Shown here in pieces: positions 1 through 6,828 of a stretch of 8,974 nt of DNA; position 1 is the first letter of the stretch; each line of letters begins with the position of its first letter. Location: contig CATZYB010000108.1 of the NCBI GenBank assembly GCA_958426095.1, positions 1-8,974 on the forward strand, given 5' to 3'. A program made the position numbers and the translations under genes. Under the pieces are notes generated by a model. That model worked only from the letters and a program-made list of their open reading frames with translations. It did not search any database and was not told where the DNA came from. Origin of the DNA: an uncultured Lachnospiraceae bacterium. GTDB lineage: Bacteria; Bacillota; Clostridia; Lachnospirales; Lachnospiraceae.

Positions 1-972
1 GGCAGCTTCCAAATTGATCTGGAGAAAAGCTTCATCATTCTTTTTATGAATTTCCGTTTTGCCTGTATTTACATCAATGGATGTTAATGCCTCTGTTGCT
101 TCGATGACAAGAGAAGCGCCGGATCTAAGCCAGACGTTTTTAGACAGTGCCCGTCCAAGCTGAGTTTCTATATTTTTAAGCTTTATCAAAGGATATGATG
201 TATCCGTATACAACTCACAGAGAGGAGCTTCTTTATGATCGGCATATTGCATCTGAAGCTCTTCATATACTTCAGGAATATCTGTCAGAATCCTCAGAGA
301 CGGTTCCGGAAGGGTATGAACATATTTAAGCCAATCTTTCGGTGAACTATATATTTTGGAAAAACATATACGCGTTGAAAAAGTTGACATAACATTTTTA
401 TAGTCAACTTTCAATGAGTCATACTCTGAAATCAATAAAGAATCTTCCTGTTCCGCGCTGTTCGTCCGGAAAATAACGCCTGTTTTAGATATTTCGGTCA
501 AAGTCTGTCCGAGGGCCTTTAAAGACTCTCTCCGCTCACTGGAATTAATTTTTTTTGAAATACCGATAAAGGATTGGTTCCCAAGAAATACCATATTTTT
601 ACCGGAAAGCTGAAGCTTGCTTGTCAGCACCGGGGCCTTGCTTTTGATACTCCCCCGCTCCACCTGGACAAGAATTTCATCGCCAGCCTTTAATTTTCTA
701 TGTGGCAACGGAGATTTCGACAAATTTGAAAAAATGTGATTCGGATTGGATCTCAGGGAATAATATCCAATAATTCCCGGGGAAATTTCCACAAAGGCCG
801 CCTGAATATTGTCTACGATATTTTTTACTTTGCCAATAAAAATATCTCCGATTTCCAGAGCATCCGGGGCTTTTAAAAAAATTTCTGCGGCTTTCCCGCC
901 ATCGAGTAGGATGACCATATATTGGTTTTTGTAGCGAGTAATTACAACTTCTTTCGACATTTTTGAACTCAT
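1..972 (-). CDS. rng: Ribonuclease E/G family endoribonuclease, N-terminal 324 residues (3' end outside window)
   Basis: Single-strand endoribonuclease of the RNase E/G family, acting in the cytoplasm on rRNA precursors and mRNA. Visible in the translation: an N-terminal S1-like RNA-binding region (about residues 36-104, with GDIFIGKVKNIVDNIQAAFVE), a middle stretch with KAPVLTSKLQLSG and GISKKI typical of the family, and the catalytic-core segment GASLVIEATEALTSIDVNTG. Asp300 in SIDVNTG corresponds to the first Mg-binding aspartate of RNase E (D303); the second (IDFID) lies beyond the window edge, just after NLEAA. I chose the ATG that overlaps the DUF2344 stop codon (ATGA), because an AGGA lies 4-5 nt upstream; the ATG four codons later has no ribosome binding site. 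It is the third gene of a coupled unit. RNase G rather than E is inferred from Clostridial gene order; the C-terminal region needed to decide is missing. Confidence 0.93.
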   Translation of the reverse strand, partial: MSSKMSKEVVITRYKNQYMVILLDGGKAAEIFLKAPDALEIGDIFIGKVKNIVDNIQAAFVEISPGIIGYYSLRSNPNHIFSNLSKSPLPHRKLKAGDEILVQVERGSIKSKAPVLTSKLQLSGKNMVFLGNQSFIGISKKINSSERRESLKALGQTLTEISKTGVIFRTNSAEQEDSLLISEYDSLKVDYKNVMSTFSTRICFSKIYSSPKDWLKYVHTLPEPSLRILTDIPEVYEELQMQYADHKEAPLCELYTDTSYPLIKLKNIETQLGRALSKNVWLRSGASLVIEATEALTSIDVNTGKTEIHKKNDEAFLQINLEAA

Positions 973-1652
973 TCTATCCTGCTTCCATACGCTTCAAGTG
1001 TTTTAAAATCAGTACCATAAGTTTCTGCACGATGAATATAGATAGAAAAAGTATCCAACTCTCTATCCATAAATTGATATAAAGTCGCCATTACCTGCTC
1101 GGGTTTTAAATTCTGAGTACTTCCTGTAGCCACATTCATAAAACAGCCCTCTCCGTCGGCTTTAAAGCAATGGATCATCGGTTTGATATCTATGATCTTT
1201 TCACTTTTCTTTGTTTTTTTTGTAACTATGATCTCGTCCTGGGCCATAAAGCTTTCAATAGCCGGGGCCAAATCAAAATCCGGAGCCATATCCTCACGGA
1301 AGGTGATCCGGTAGTCTGCTGTCGTCACAATGGACATGGCGTTTTTACTGTCGTCAGGCAGCGCTACGGCGCTTAAAATACGAACGCCTTCAACCATCTG
1401 TTCATTGATCCGGCGCACCAGTTCATCGGAAGACGGACAGTCGCCCATAACGATATCCATATATTCTCCGGTGCTTGTCAGGCCAACGCCCAATGGCGCT
1501 GCGAAGGAAATAAGCTGATGAGGACTGTATCCCTGGGAATATTGTATATCGATTCCGGAACGCCGAAAAGCCTTCTGGAAATAACGCATCATATCCAGAT
1601 GGCCGATAAAACGCATAATGCCTTCTTTGGCAAATTTAATTCGTACTTTCAA
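969..1652 (-). CDS. DUF2344 / TIGR03936 radical SAM-linked protein (TTG start)
   Basis: A 227-residue cytoplasmic protein of the TIGR03936 (DUF2344) family, found beside or fused to TIGR03960 radical SAM proteins; its biochemical role is not established. Family features visible: the N-terminal KVRIKFAKEGIMRFIGHLD block (residues 2-20), then SQGYSPHQLISFAAPLGVG (39-57) and TGEYMDI. The start is TTG, because AAGGAGGTG lies 8 nt upstream, and starting there gives the usual family N-terminus (M-K-V-R-I-K-F). An upstream in-frame GTG at 1685 would add 11 residues that have no ribosome binding site and do not resemble the family. The gene overlaps the end of the radical SAM gene by 17 bp and the RNase gene by 4 bp, so translation is probably coupled. 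Family assignment is firm; function is unknown. A tRNA or rRNA role is only suggested by the company it keeps. Confidence 0.9.
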   Translation of the reverse strand: MKVRIKFAKEGIMRFIGHLDMMRYFQKAFRRSGIDIQYSQGYSPHQLISFAAPLGVGLTSTGEYMDIVMGDCPSSDELVRRINEQMVEGVRILSAVALPDDSKNAMSIVTTADYRITFREDMAPDFDLAPAIESFMAQDEIIVTKKTKKSEKIIDIKPMIHCFKADGEGCFMNVATGSTQNLKPEQVMATLYQFMDRELDTFSIYIHRAETYGTDFKTLEAYGSRIE

Positions 1653-3507
1653 AGCAGACACCTCCTTCGTAAACACGGCACCCACATCCAGAACATTGCA
1701 TACGGCAGTTCGGAGTTACGGTTTCCTTTTGCGATTGCATATATTCGCGCCATAAAAAGTCTTTGGTTACCCCGGCGTCAATAAAATCCCATGGAAGAAT
1801 TTCATCATATTCCCGGGTGCGTCCTGTATAAAAAGCCGGGTCTACGCCGCATTCCGCCATAGATTCAAGCCATCGATCATAATAGAAAAATTCCGACCAG
1901 GAATCAAACATACAGCCCTTTTTATAGGCTTTATAGATAACTTCGCCGACTTTACGGTCGCCCCTGGCCAAAAAGCCTTCCAGGGCTGTTAAATCAAAAT
2001 CATGCCAATTATAACGCATACTCTTCCGGTTAAGCTGTTCTTTCATTTTCCGGCTCAAAAAATGCTGTTTATCTTTAAACTGTTCCGTTGTATTCTGGGG
2101 CACCCATTGGAACGGTGTAAAAGGCTTTGGCACAAAGAAAGATGTACTGGATACCACATCCACTCTGGCTCCCGGACGTTTGTCCTTAGGAATCGTATAA
2201 TAAAGAGCGGCAATGTCATTGGACAATTTGGCTATACCTTCGATATCATCATAGGTTTCACCCGGAAGCCCCAGCATAAAATAAAGTTTGACCCGGTTCC
2301 ATCCGCCATTAAACGCTTCCATGGCTCCGGTGAAAATATCTTCTTCGGTCAGTCCTTTATTGATCACATCCCGCATTCTCTGCGAACCGGCTTCCGGTGC
2401 AAAGGTCAGACTGCTCTTTTTCACATCCTGTACCTGACTCATCACATCCAGAGAGAAAGCGTCAATACGCAGAGACGGAAGGGAAATATTTACCCGTTCC
2501 TTTACGCCGAATTCCTGGATCAGATAAGTTGTCAGTTCCTCCAAACGGGAATAATCGCTGGAGCTTAAAGAACTCAGAGAAATTTCCTCATGGCCTGTGG
2601 ATGTCAGCATATCATGGGCATATTTCTTCAAAAATTCCAAATCCCGTTCTCTGTTCGGACGGTAAACGGCTCCGGCCTGACAGAAACGGCAGCCTCGGAT
2701 ACAGCCGCGCTGGATCTCAAGAACCACTCTGTCCTGGGTAACTTTTATAAACGGAACCACGGGCTTTGAAGGATAAAATGTATGACTTAAATCCGACATG
2801 ACCTGTTTTTTTATTTTTTCAGGAATTCCCGGTTCTGTCGGTTCAAAGGATGCAATAGTCCCGTCTTCATGATAAGTCACTGCATATAAAGACGGAACGT
2901 AAAGTCCCGGGATTTTCGATGCTTCGATTAAAAATTCCTTCCGGCTTCCGCCTTTGTGCTTCCATACTTTATAACAATCCATCAGGTCATAGTAGACAGT
3001 TTCTGCTTCACCAATATAAAATATATCGAAAAATTCGGCCAGAGGTTCCGGATTATAAGCGCATGGACCGCCGCCGATAACAAAAGGATGTTCTGTTGTA
3101 CGGTCTTTTGATCTTAATGGAATCTGGCTCAGATCCAAAATCTGAAGGACATTGGTATAGCACATTTCATATTGAAGGGTCATGGCGAGAAAGTCAAAAT
3201 CCTTAATCGGGTCCTGAGATTCCAGGGCAAACAGCGGAATATTACGTTCCCGCATAATAGCATCCAAATCCATCCATGGCGAGTAAAGTCGTTCACAGTA
3301 AACATCATCTCGTTGATTCAACATGTCATAAATGATCTGAATTCCAAGGTAGGACATGCCGATTTCGTAGACGTCCGGAAAACACATGGCAAAACGGATA
3401 TCCACTGATGCAGGATCCTTGTATACCGCATTATATTCATTGCCGAGATATCTCGCAGGTTTTTCAACCTGAAGAAGAATATCATCGGATAAAGCAAGTT
3501 TTTTCAT
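1636..3507 (-). CDS. TIGR03960 family radical SAM protein with C-terminal cysteine cluster
   Basis: A 623-residue radical SAM enzyme of the TIGR03960 family, of unknown reaction. The N-terminal third (about 30-190) resembles a B12-binding-like Rossmann domain. It has DVYEIG at 45-50, where the DxHxxG motif of true cobalamin binders would carry His, so cobalamin binding through that histidine is not expected. The radical SAM cluster motif is C269-I-R-G-C273-R-F-C276, followed by QAGAVYRPNRERD; later segments include SLPSLRID and FAPEAGSQRMRDVINKG, typical of the YgiQ/MiaB-like radical SAM fold. The tail holds C601, C605, C608, C610 and C618 (CRMQCSGCGC...GGVC), a possible second Fe-S or metal site. 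The ATG is preceded by AAAAAGGAG at good spacing. It heads a unit with DUF2344 and RNase E/G. In some bacteria it is fused to the DUF2344 domain; here they are separate but overlapping. Confidence 0.93.
   Translation of the reverse strand: MKKLALSDDILLQVEKPARYLGNEYNAVYKDPASVDIRFAMCFPDVYEIGMSYLGIQIIYDMLNQRDDVYCERLYSPWMDLDAIMRERNIPLFALESQDPIKDFDFLAMTLQYEMCYTNVLQILDLSQIPLRSKDRTTEHPFVIGGGPCAYNPEPLAEFFDIFYIGEAETVYYDLMDCYKVWKHKGGSRKEFLIEASKIPGLYVPSLYAVTYHEDGTIASFEPTEPGIPEKIKKQVMSDLSHTFYPSKPVVPFIKVTQDRVVLEIQRGCIRGCRFCQAGAVYRPNRERDLEFLKKYAHDMLTSTGHEEISLSSLSSSDYSRLEELTTYLIQEFGVKERVNISLPSLRIDAFSLDVMSQVQDVKKSSLTFAPEAGSQRMRDVINKGLTEEDIFTGAMEAFNGGWNRVKLYFMLGLPGETYDDIEGIAKLSNDIAALYYTIPKDKRPGARVDVVSSTSFFVPKPFTPFQWVPQNTTEQFKDKQHFLSRKMKEQLNRKSMRYNWHDFDLTALEGFLARGDRKVGEVIYKAYKKGCMFDSWSEFFYYDRWLESMAECGVDPAFYTGRTREYDEILPWDFIDAGVTKDFLWREYMQSQKETVTPNCRMQCSGCGCRVYEGGVCFESTN
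1659..1667 (-). promoter_or_regulatory. Ribosome binding site that fixes the TTG start of the DUF2344 gene
   Basis: AAGGAGGTG on the minus strand, 8 nt before the TTG. It sits inside the last codons of the radical SAM gene (those for Y-E-G-G-V-C), so the same bases encode the last cysteine motif and serve as a near-perfect anti-16S pairing site. Confidence 0.85.
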
Positions 3508-3537
3508 ATTAATCTCCTTTTTCTACACATTGCATCC

Positions 3538-3567
3538 AGTATATCATATTCTTTTTTAATTTGCCAG
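3538..3567 (-). promoter_or_regulatory. Predicted promoter for the radical SAM-DUF2344-RNase unit
   Basis: Extended -10 (TG-A-TATACT, -10 hexamer at 3543-3538) with a weaker -35 (CTGGCA, 3567-3562) at 18 bp spacing. It overlaps the stop codon of the 90-residue gene and would give a leader of about 24 nt containing the strong ribosome binding site. Assigned by eye. Confidence 0.45.
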
Positions 3568-3828
3568 ACTGTCAATAAAAGCAGAAACATCTTCAATGGT
3601 ATAGTTGACAGAAACATATTCGGGGATTTCCGTTAATTCCTCTGGAATCTGACTGGCAGAAATCATCGGAAAGGTAATGCCGGCCACAAAAAAAGCCAGG
3701 GCCAGAAAACAGCGGAACAGACAATAAATGCCCGGACTGATGCCGGAAATGTGATCTGTATAGTCTCTGGTCATTCGGCCGCTGCGTATACGCATATTCT
3801 GAATTTCACGTCGAGTATTCATATCCAT
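3556..3828 (-). CDS. Hypothetical 90-residue single-pass membrane protein
   Basis: Not recognised. The translation has a basic N-terminus of about 35 residues (many Arg, e.g. NMRIRSGRMTRDY), one hydrophobic segment at about 36-57 (IYCLFRCFLALAFFVAGITFPMI), and an acidic C-terminal part of about 33 residues ending DVSAFIDSLAN. By the positive-inside rule the C-terminus should be outside. The layout looks like a real protein rather than a chance frame, and it fills the gap between two units on the same strand. Translation signals are poor: only GGCGGTG precedes the ATG, and that lies in the 3' arm of the ABC operon's terminator hairpin. A second ATG two codons in is an alternative. In B. subtilis, spoIVFA-spoIVFB lie upstream of rplU, and SpoIVFA has the same topology, so a shortened relative is conceivable, but I see no diagnostic residues. 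Confidence 0.5.
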   Translation of the reverse strand: MDMNTRREIQNMRIRSGRMTRDYTDHISGISPGIYCLFRCFLALAFFVAGITFPMISASQIPEELTEIPEYVSVNYTIEDVSAFIDSLAN

Positions 3829-3874
3829 AAAAACACCGCCGATACAATCTTACCAAAATTATATCGACGGTGTT
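3829..3874 (-). terminator. Intrinsic terminator of the ABC transporter operon
   Basis: Inverted repeat with arms 3832-3844 and 3862-3874, a 17-nt loop, and TTTTT at its 3' end on the minus strand. Read as minus-strand RNA the 13-bp stem is complete with one G-U pair; as plus-strand RNA the same position is a C/A mismatch, which fits use on the minus strand. It lies about 55 nt after the ATPase stop codon. The T-run directly abuts the ATG of the 90-residue gene. Confidence 0.7.
3858..3863 (-). promoter_or_regulatory. Possible -10 element (TATAAT) for the 90-residue gene
   Basis: A perfect TATAAT lies at the 5' arm/loop junction of the hairpin, about 30 nt before the ATG. Initiation from it would leave out the 5' arm of the hairpin and so free the GGCGGTG. 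No acceptable -35 lies at 16-18 bp; a perfect TTGACA exists but 24 bp away. Weak support. Confidence 0.25.
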
Positions 3875-3929
3875 AAAAAAATATACCTGTCAACTGTTTA
3901 CGCCCAGATCCCGGTCTCTGAAAACAGAA

Positions 3930-4724
3930 TCAGGAAAGCAGCATACGGTCATTGGCAAATTCACCGCCGCTGGCCTGTTCAAACTTCTTAAGGAGATCGC
4001 TGACCTCCAGATTGCGTTTTTCTTCTCCGCGGACATCATAGATGATCTCGCCTTCGTTCATCATAATAAGACGGTTTCCAAGGCGGATTGCATCTTTCAT
4101 ATTATGTGTGACCATCAGTGCTGTTAAATGGTTTTCTGTAACGATTTCTTCTGTTAAATCAAGAACCTTCTTTGCAGTTTTCGGATCCAGAGCCGCTGTA
4201 TGTTCATCCAGAAGAAGCAGCTTTGGTTTTTTCAATGTGGCCATTAAAAGGGTCAATGCCTGACGCTGACCGCCGGAAAGAAGTCCAACTTTTGAAGAAA
4301 GACGATTTTCCAGACCAAGGTCGAGACGGGTAAGCAGCTTTTTATACTGTTCTTTTTCTTCGGATGAAATTCCCCACCGGAGTCCGCGGCTCTGACCGCG
4401 TCTTAAAGCAAGGGCAAGATTTTCCTGAATTTCCATGTCCGCAGCGGTTCCACGCATCGGATCCTGGAATACACGTCCCAGATATTTTGCACGGGCATAT
4501 TCAGGAAGTCTGGAAATATTGACGCCGTCCAGATTGATGACACCGGAGTCGATCGGATAGACACCGGCGATCATATTCAGCATGGTCGATTTTCCGGCGC
4601 CGTTGCCACCGATGATCGTAACGAAATCTTCCGGTTCCAGGTGCAGACTGATATTGCGGAGCGCCTTTTTTTCATTAATAGTTCCAATATTAAACGTCTT
4701 GCTGACATTGGAGATTTTAAGCAT
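3930..4724 (-). CDS. ABC transporter ATP-binding protein (TrpZ/COG1101-type)
   Basis: ATPase subunit (264 residues) powering an importer of the uncharacterised/TrpXYZ-like family; it binds the cytoplasmic face of the permease encoded just upstream. All motifs are present: Walker A GGNGAGKST (39-47), Q-loop Gln87 in VFQDP, signature LSGGQ (149-153), Walker B LLLLDE with Asp173 and Glu174, D-loop ALD (178-180) and the switch His207. The sequence EHTAALDPKTA after Walker B is characteristic of this family. The ATG used has GGAGGAG about 7 nt upstream; an ATG 12 codons earlier lies well inside the permease gene and has no comparable site. The start overlaps the permease stop by 8 bp, so translation is likely coupled. 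It is the last gene of the operon. The transported compound cannot be told from this subunit. Confidence 0.94.
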   Translation of the reverse strand: MLKISNVSKTFNIGTINEKKALRNISLHLEPEDFVTIIGGNGAGKSTMLNMIAGVYPIDSGVINLDGVNISRLPEYARAKYLGRVFQDPMRGTAADMEIQENLALALRRGQSRGLRWGISSEEKEQYKKLLTRLDLGLENRLSSKVGLLSGGQRQALTLLMATLKKPKLLLLDEHTAALDPKTAKKVLDLTEEIVTENHLTALMVTHNMKDAIRLGNRLIMMNEGEIIYDVRGEEKRNLEVSDLLKKFEQASGGEFANDRMLLS

Positions 4725-5649
4725 TCTTCTCTCCTCCTTCCGAGTAAGCACGTTTTGCACGATATTTATTTAAAGAAACAGGAATACAGAGGGCGAGGGC
4801 AACAATGATCGCTGATAACAGCTTCATATCGTTGGCGTCCATACCAAGCTGGAGAACGACGGCGCGAATAAGGAAATAAACAATAGAACCAACGATAGCT
4901 GAAGCCAGACGGCTTCCAAAGGAACGGAATTTTCCCATCAGCACATCGCCGATAACGATGGCAGCCAGACCGATAACAATGGCGCCGGTCCCCATACCGA
5001 TATCCGCATATTTCTGACTTTGACATACAAGGCCGCCGGAAAGGCCAACCAGACCGTTGCTGAGCATCAGAGCAATCATCTTTGTCATTTTTGTATTAAC
5101 GCCGAGAGCGCGAATCATATCTTCATTATTACCGGTCGCACGCAGGGCCGAGCCGATCTCTGTACCGAAAAACCAGTATAATGCAGCGATAATCACAATA
5201 GCAATGATAATTCCTATCAGCCCGGAAGCCTGGGAGGATTTCAATCCTGTCACCTCAACAAAGCTGGAAAAAATCGTCGTTGTTTTTAATAATGGAATAT
5301 TACTCTTTCCCATGATCCGAAGATTAATAGACCACAGGGCAATCTGGGTCAAAATACCGGCCAGAATTGCAGGAATATCAAAAGCCGTATGTAAAAGCCC
5401 TGTTACTGCTCCGGCAATCATTCCGGCCAATGTAGCAATGACAAGGGCCAGAATCGGATTCATTCCATGAGTCACGACTAAAGTCGCACAGACACAGCCG
5501 CCCAGGGCAAAACTGCCATCGACCGTCAAGTCTGCAATATCAAGAATTTTATATGTAATATATACGCCAAGCACAAGAACGCCCCAGAGAATTCCCTGGG
5601 ATGCAGCGCCTTGCAGTGCCAGCAGTATACCGCCAATATTCATGAACAT
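4717..5649 (-). CDS. ABC transporter permease (TrpY/COG4120-type, BPD_transp_2 fold)
   Basis: Inner-membrane channel subunit, 310 residues, probably a homodimer in the complex. Roughly eight or nine hydrophobic segments can be seen (about 16-36, 46-60, 64-87, 92-110, 141-160, 186-205, 217-237, 249-265, 275-293). The segment YKILDIADLTVDGSFALGG (33-51) is a hallmark of this permease family, and the polar loop RATGNNEDMIRALGVNT (170-186) is the likely coupling helix that contacts the ATPase. The start codon follows AAAAGGAG by only 4 nt; a second ATG two codons later, 10 nt from it, is equally possible. It sits between the lipoprotein gene, from which it is separated by a hairpin with a T-run, and the ATPase gene, which it overlaps. 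Transport of tryptophan/tyrosine is known for some relatives; here it is inference. Confidence 0.94.
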   Translation of the reverse strand: MFMNIGGILLALQGAASQGILWGVLVLGVYITYKILDIADLTVDGSFALGGCVCATLVVTHGMNPILALVIATLAGMIAGAVTGLLHTAFDIPAILAGILTQIALWSINLRIMGKSNIPLLKTTTIFSSFVEVTGLKSSQASGLIGIIIAIVIIAALYWFFGTEIGSALRATGNNEDMIRALGVNTKMTKMIALMLSNGLVGLSGGLVCQSQKYADIGMGTGAIVIGLAAIVIGDVLMGKFRSFGSRLASAIVGSIVYFLIRAVVLQLGMDANDMKLLSAIIVALALCIPVSLNKYRAKRAYSEGGEKNA

Positions 5650-5679
5650 TTCTCTCCTTTTCTTTTAGTGTATCTGCCT

Positions 5680-5722
5680 AAAAAAATAGCCCCGGCAAAT
5701 ATGCGTTTCATATTTGCCGGAG
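5680..5722 (-). terminator. Intercistronic hairpin with T-run between lipoprotein and permease genes
   Basis: Perfect 12-bp inverted repeat (CCGGCAAATATG, arms 5692-5703 and 5709-5720) around a 5-nt loop. In minus-strand RNA the stem extends by a U-G and a C-G pair, and a run of seven T follows after CTA. Placed after the first gene of the operon, it most likely acts as a partial terminator and 3' stabiliser, so that binding protein is made in excess over permease and ATPase. On the other strand TTTTT also follows, but there is no gene there to terminate. Confidence 0.75.
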
Positions 5723-5741
5723 TTTTTATGAAACTGTCAAA

Positions 5742-6764
5742 TTATTCAAGACCGGAAATATCAATTCCCAATACTTTTGCTGTTTCGTCATTACCCACAA
5801 ATTCACATTTTTCTTCTGGATAATATTCAATTGGCATTGTGGCCGGATCAGCTTCGCCTTTGAGAATCTTCACAGCCATCTCACCTGCAAGATATCCTAA
5901 TTCATAGTAATCAATACTATATGTACAAAGGCCGCCGGCTTCAACCATGCCCTGTTCACCACAGATAACCGGAATACCATTTTCATTAGCCACCATGGAT
6001 ACAGTGTTCATACCTGCTGCGATCGTATTATCTGTAAAGCTGTATAAGCAGTCAACTTTGCCTACGGCAGATTCAACAACAGACTGGATCTCATTAGAGC
6101 TTGCTACGGAGAACTCTTCATATGCAAGACCTGCTGCGTCACAGGCTTCTTTTGTCATCTGCAACTGAATATCAGAATTGCTTTCTGCGGAGCAGTAAAG
6201 AATACCAACAGTTTTAGCGTCCGGAAGGACTTTCTGGAGCAGACTGATCTGAGCTTCGATCGGTGTTAAGTCGGAAGAACCTGTAACATTTCCGCCTGGT
6301 GCGTCATTGGATTCAACAAGACCGGAAGCGGCGAAATCTGTGATCGCTGTACCTACGATCGGAATTTCTGTAGTAACGCCGGCTACAGCCTGAGCAGCCG
6401 GTGTAGCAATGGCAAGGATAAGATCGTCGCCATCGTTTACTAATTTTTCAGCGATTGTCTGGCAGGCTGACTGATCATTCTGAGCGTTCTGCTGGTCAAT
6501 CTCATAGGAAATGCCAGAATCATCCAATGCGGCAACAAAACCTTCATTAGAAGCGTCCAGAGCGGCATGTTCGACTAACTGTAACACACCGATCTTATAA
6601 GTTTTTCCATCGGCATCCGCTGTAGATTCTGCGCTTTCAGCTGTTGTATCAGCTGTTGTCTCTGCTGTTGTTTCTGCTGTTGTTTCTTTTGTACCTGAAC
6701 CGCAAGCAGTCAGGGAAGCAACAACCATGGCACCTGCCAAAACAAATGCAAGTGATTTTTTCAT
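5742..6764 (-). CDS. ABC transporter substrate-binding lipoprotein (ABC_sub_bind / TrpX-like)
   Basis: Extracellular lipid-anchored receptor (340 residues) that delivers ligand to the permease/ATPase pair. The signal peptide has MKKS, a hydrophobic core and the lipobox L-T-A-C with lipidated Cys21. A low-complexity Thr/Ala/Glu linker (about 23-45) tethers the periplasmic-binding-protein fold, which starts at YKIGVLQLVEHAALDAS, a signature of the PF04392 family that includes TrpX. Further family-like parts are GTAITDFAASGLV, NVTGSSDLTPIEAQISLLQKVLPDAKTVGILY and YELGYLAGEMAVKIL. I chose the inner ATG because AGAGG lies 8 nt upstream and gives a standard signal peptide; the ATG eight codons earlier has no good site. 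First gene of the operon, with its own promoter. The ligand is not deducible by eye: aromatic amino acids are known for some homologues only. Confidence 0.94.
   Translation of the reverse strand: MKKSLAFVLAGAMVVASLTACGSGTKETTAETTAETTADTTAESAESTADADGKTYKIGVLQLVEHAALDASNEGFVAALDDSGISYEIDQQNAQNDQSACQTIAEKLVNDGDDLILAIATPAAQAVAGVTTEIPIVGTAITDFAASGLVESNDAPGGNVTGSSDLTPIEAQISLLQKVLPDAKTVGILYCSAESNSDIQLQMTKEACDAAGLAYEEFSVASSNEIQSVVESAVGKVDCLYSFTDNTIAAGMNTVSMVANENGIPVICGEQGMVEAGGLCTYSIDYYELGYLAGEMAVKILKGEADPATMPIEYYPEEKCEFVGNDETAKVLGIDISGLE
6637..6684. repeat. Four tandem 12-bp repeats coding for the lipoprotein linker
   Basis: Four copies of TC(A/T)GCTGTTGT(A/C/T) on the plus strand, coding on the minus strand for a repeated E/D-T-T-A unit just after the lipidated cysteine. 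Such linkers vary in length between strains by slippage in multiples of 12 bp, which keeps the frame. Confidence 0.8.
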
Positions 6765-6802
6765 GTTTTCATCCTCTTTCCTTTTCATACTTCAATACAC
6801 AA

Positions 6803-6821
6803 AAGCGTTGAAGCAACGCTT
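6803..6821. promoter_or_regulatory. Palindrome at the transcription start of the ABC operon (operator or 5' mRNA hairpin)
   Basis: Perfect 8-bp arms AAGCGTTG and CAACGCTT around a 3-nt centre. It begins directly after the predicted start site (about 6822). It could be a repressor operator overlapping +1 or a hairpin at the extreme 5' end protecting the mRNA. A terminator is less likely, because only TTTT, counting the last two stem bases, follows before G. Confidence 0.55.
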
Positions 6822-6828
6822 CTATATA

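Noticed and set aside
2002..2568. 188-codon open frame on the plus strand inside the radical SAM gene
   Set aside because: It lies entirely antisense to a confidently identified gene, and its translation has no recognisable motif.
3858..3893. Perfect TTGACA (3893-3888) and TATAAT (3863-3858) on the minus strand as one promoter
   Set aside because: The spacing is 24 bp, far from the usual 16-18 bp; no better -10 lies at the right distance from the TTGACA.
3875..3929. Second terminator before the T7 run at 3880-3874
   Set aside because: Only a 6-bp CTGTTT/AAACAG pairing with a large loop is available, and it ends 13 nt before the T-run.
5057..5470. 137-codon plus-strand frame antisense to the permease
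   Set aside because: Its hydrophobic composition is a by-product of the membrane gene on the other strand.
5692..5727. Plus-strand terminator (hairpin followed by TTTTT)
   Set aside because: The symmetry makes it possible, but no plus-strand gene is seen, so the minus-strand role is preferred.
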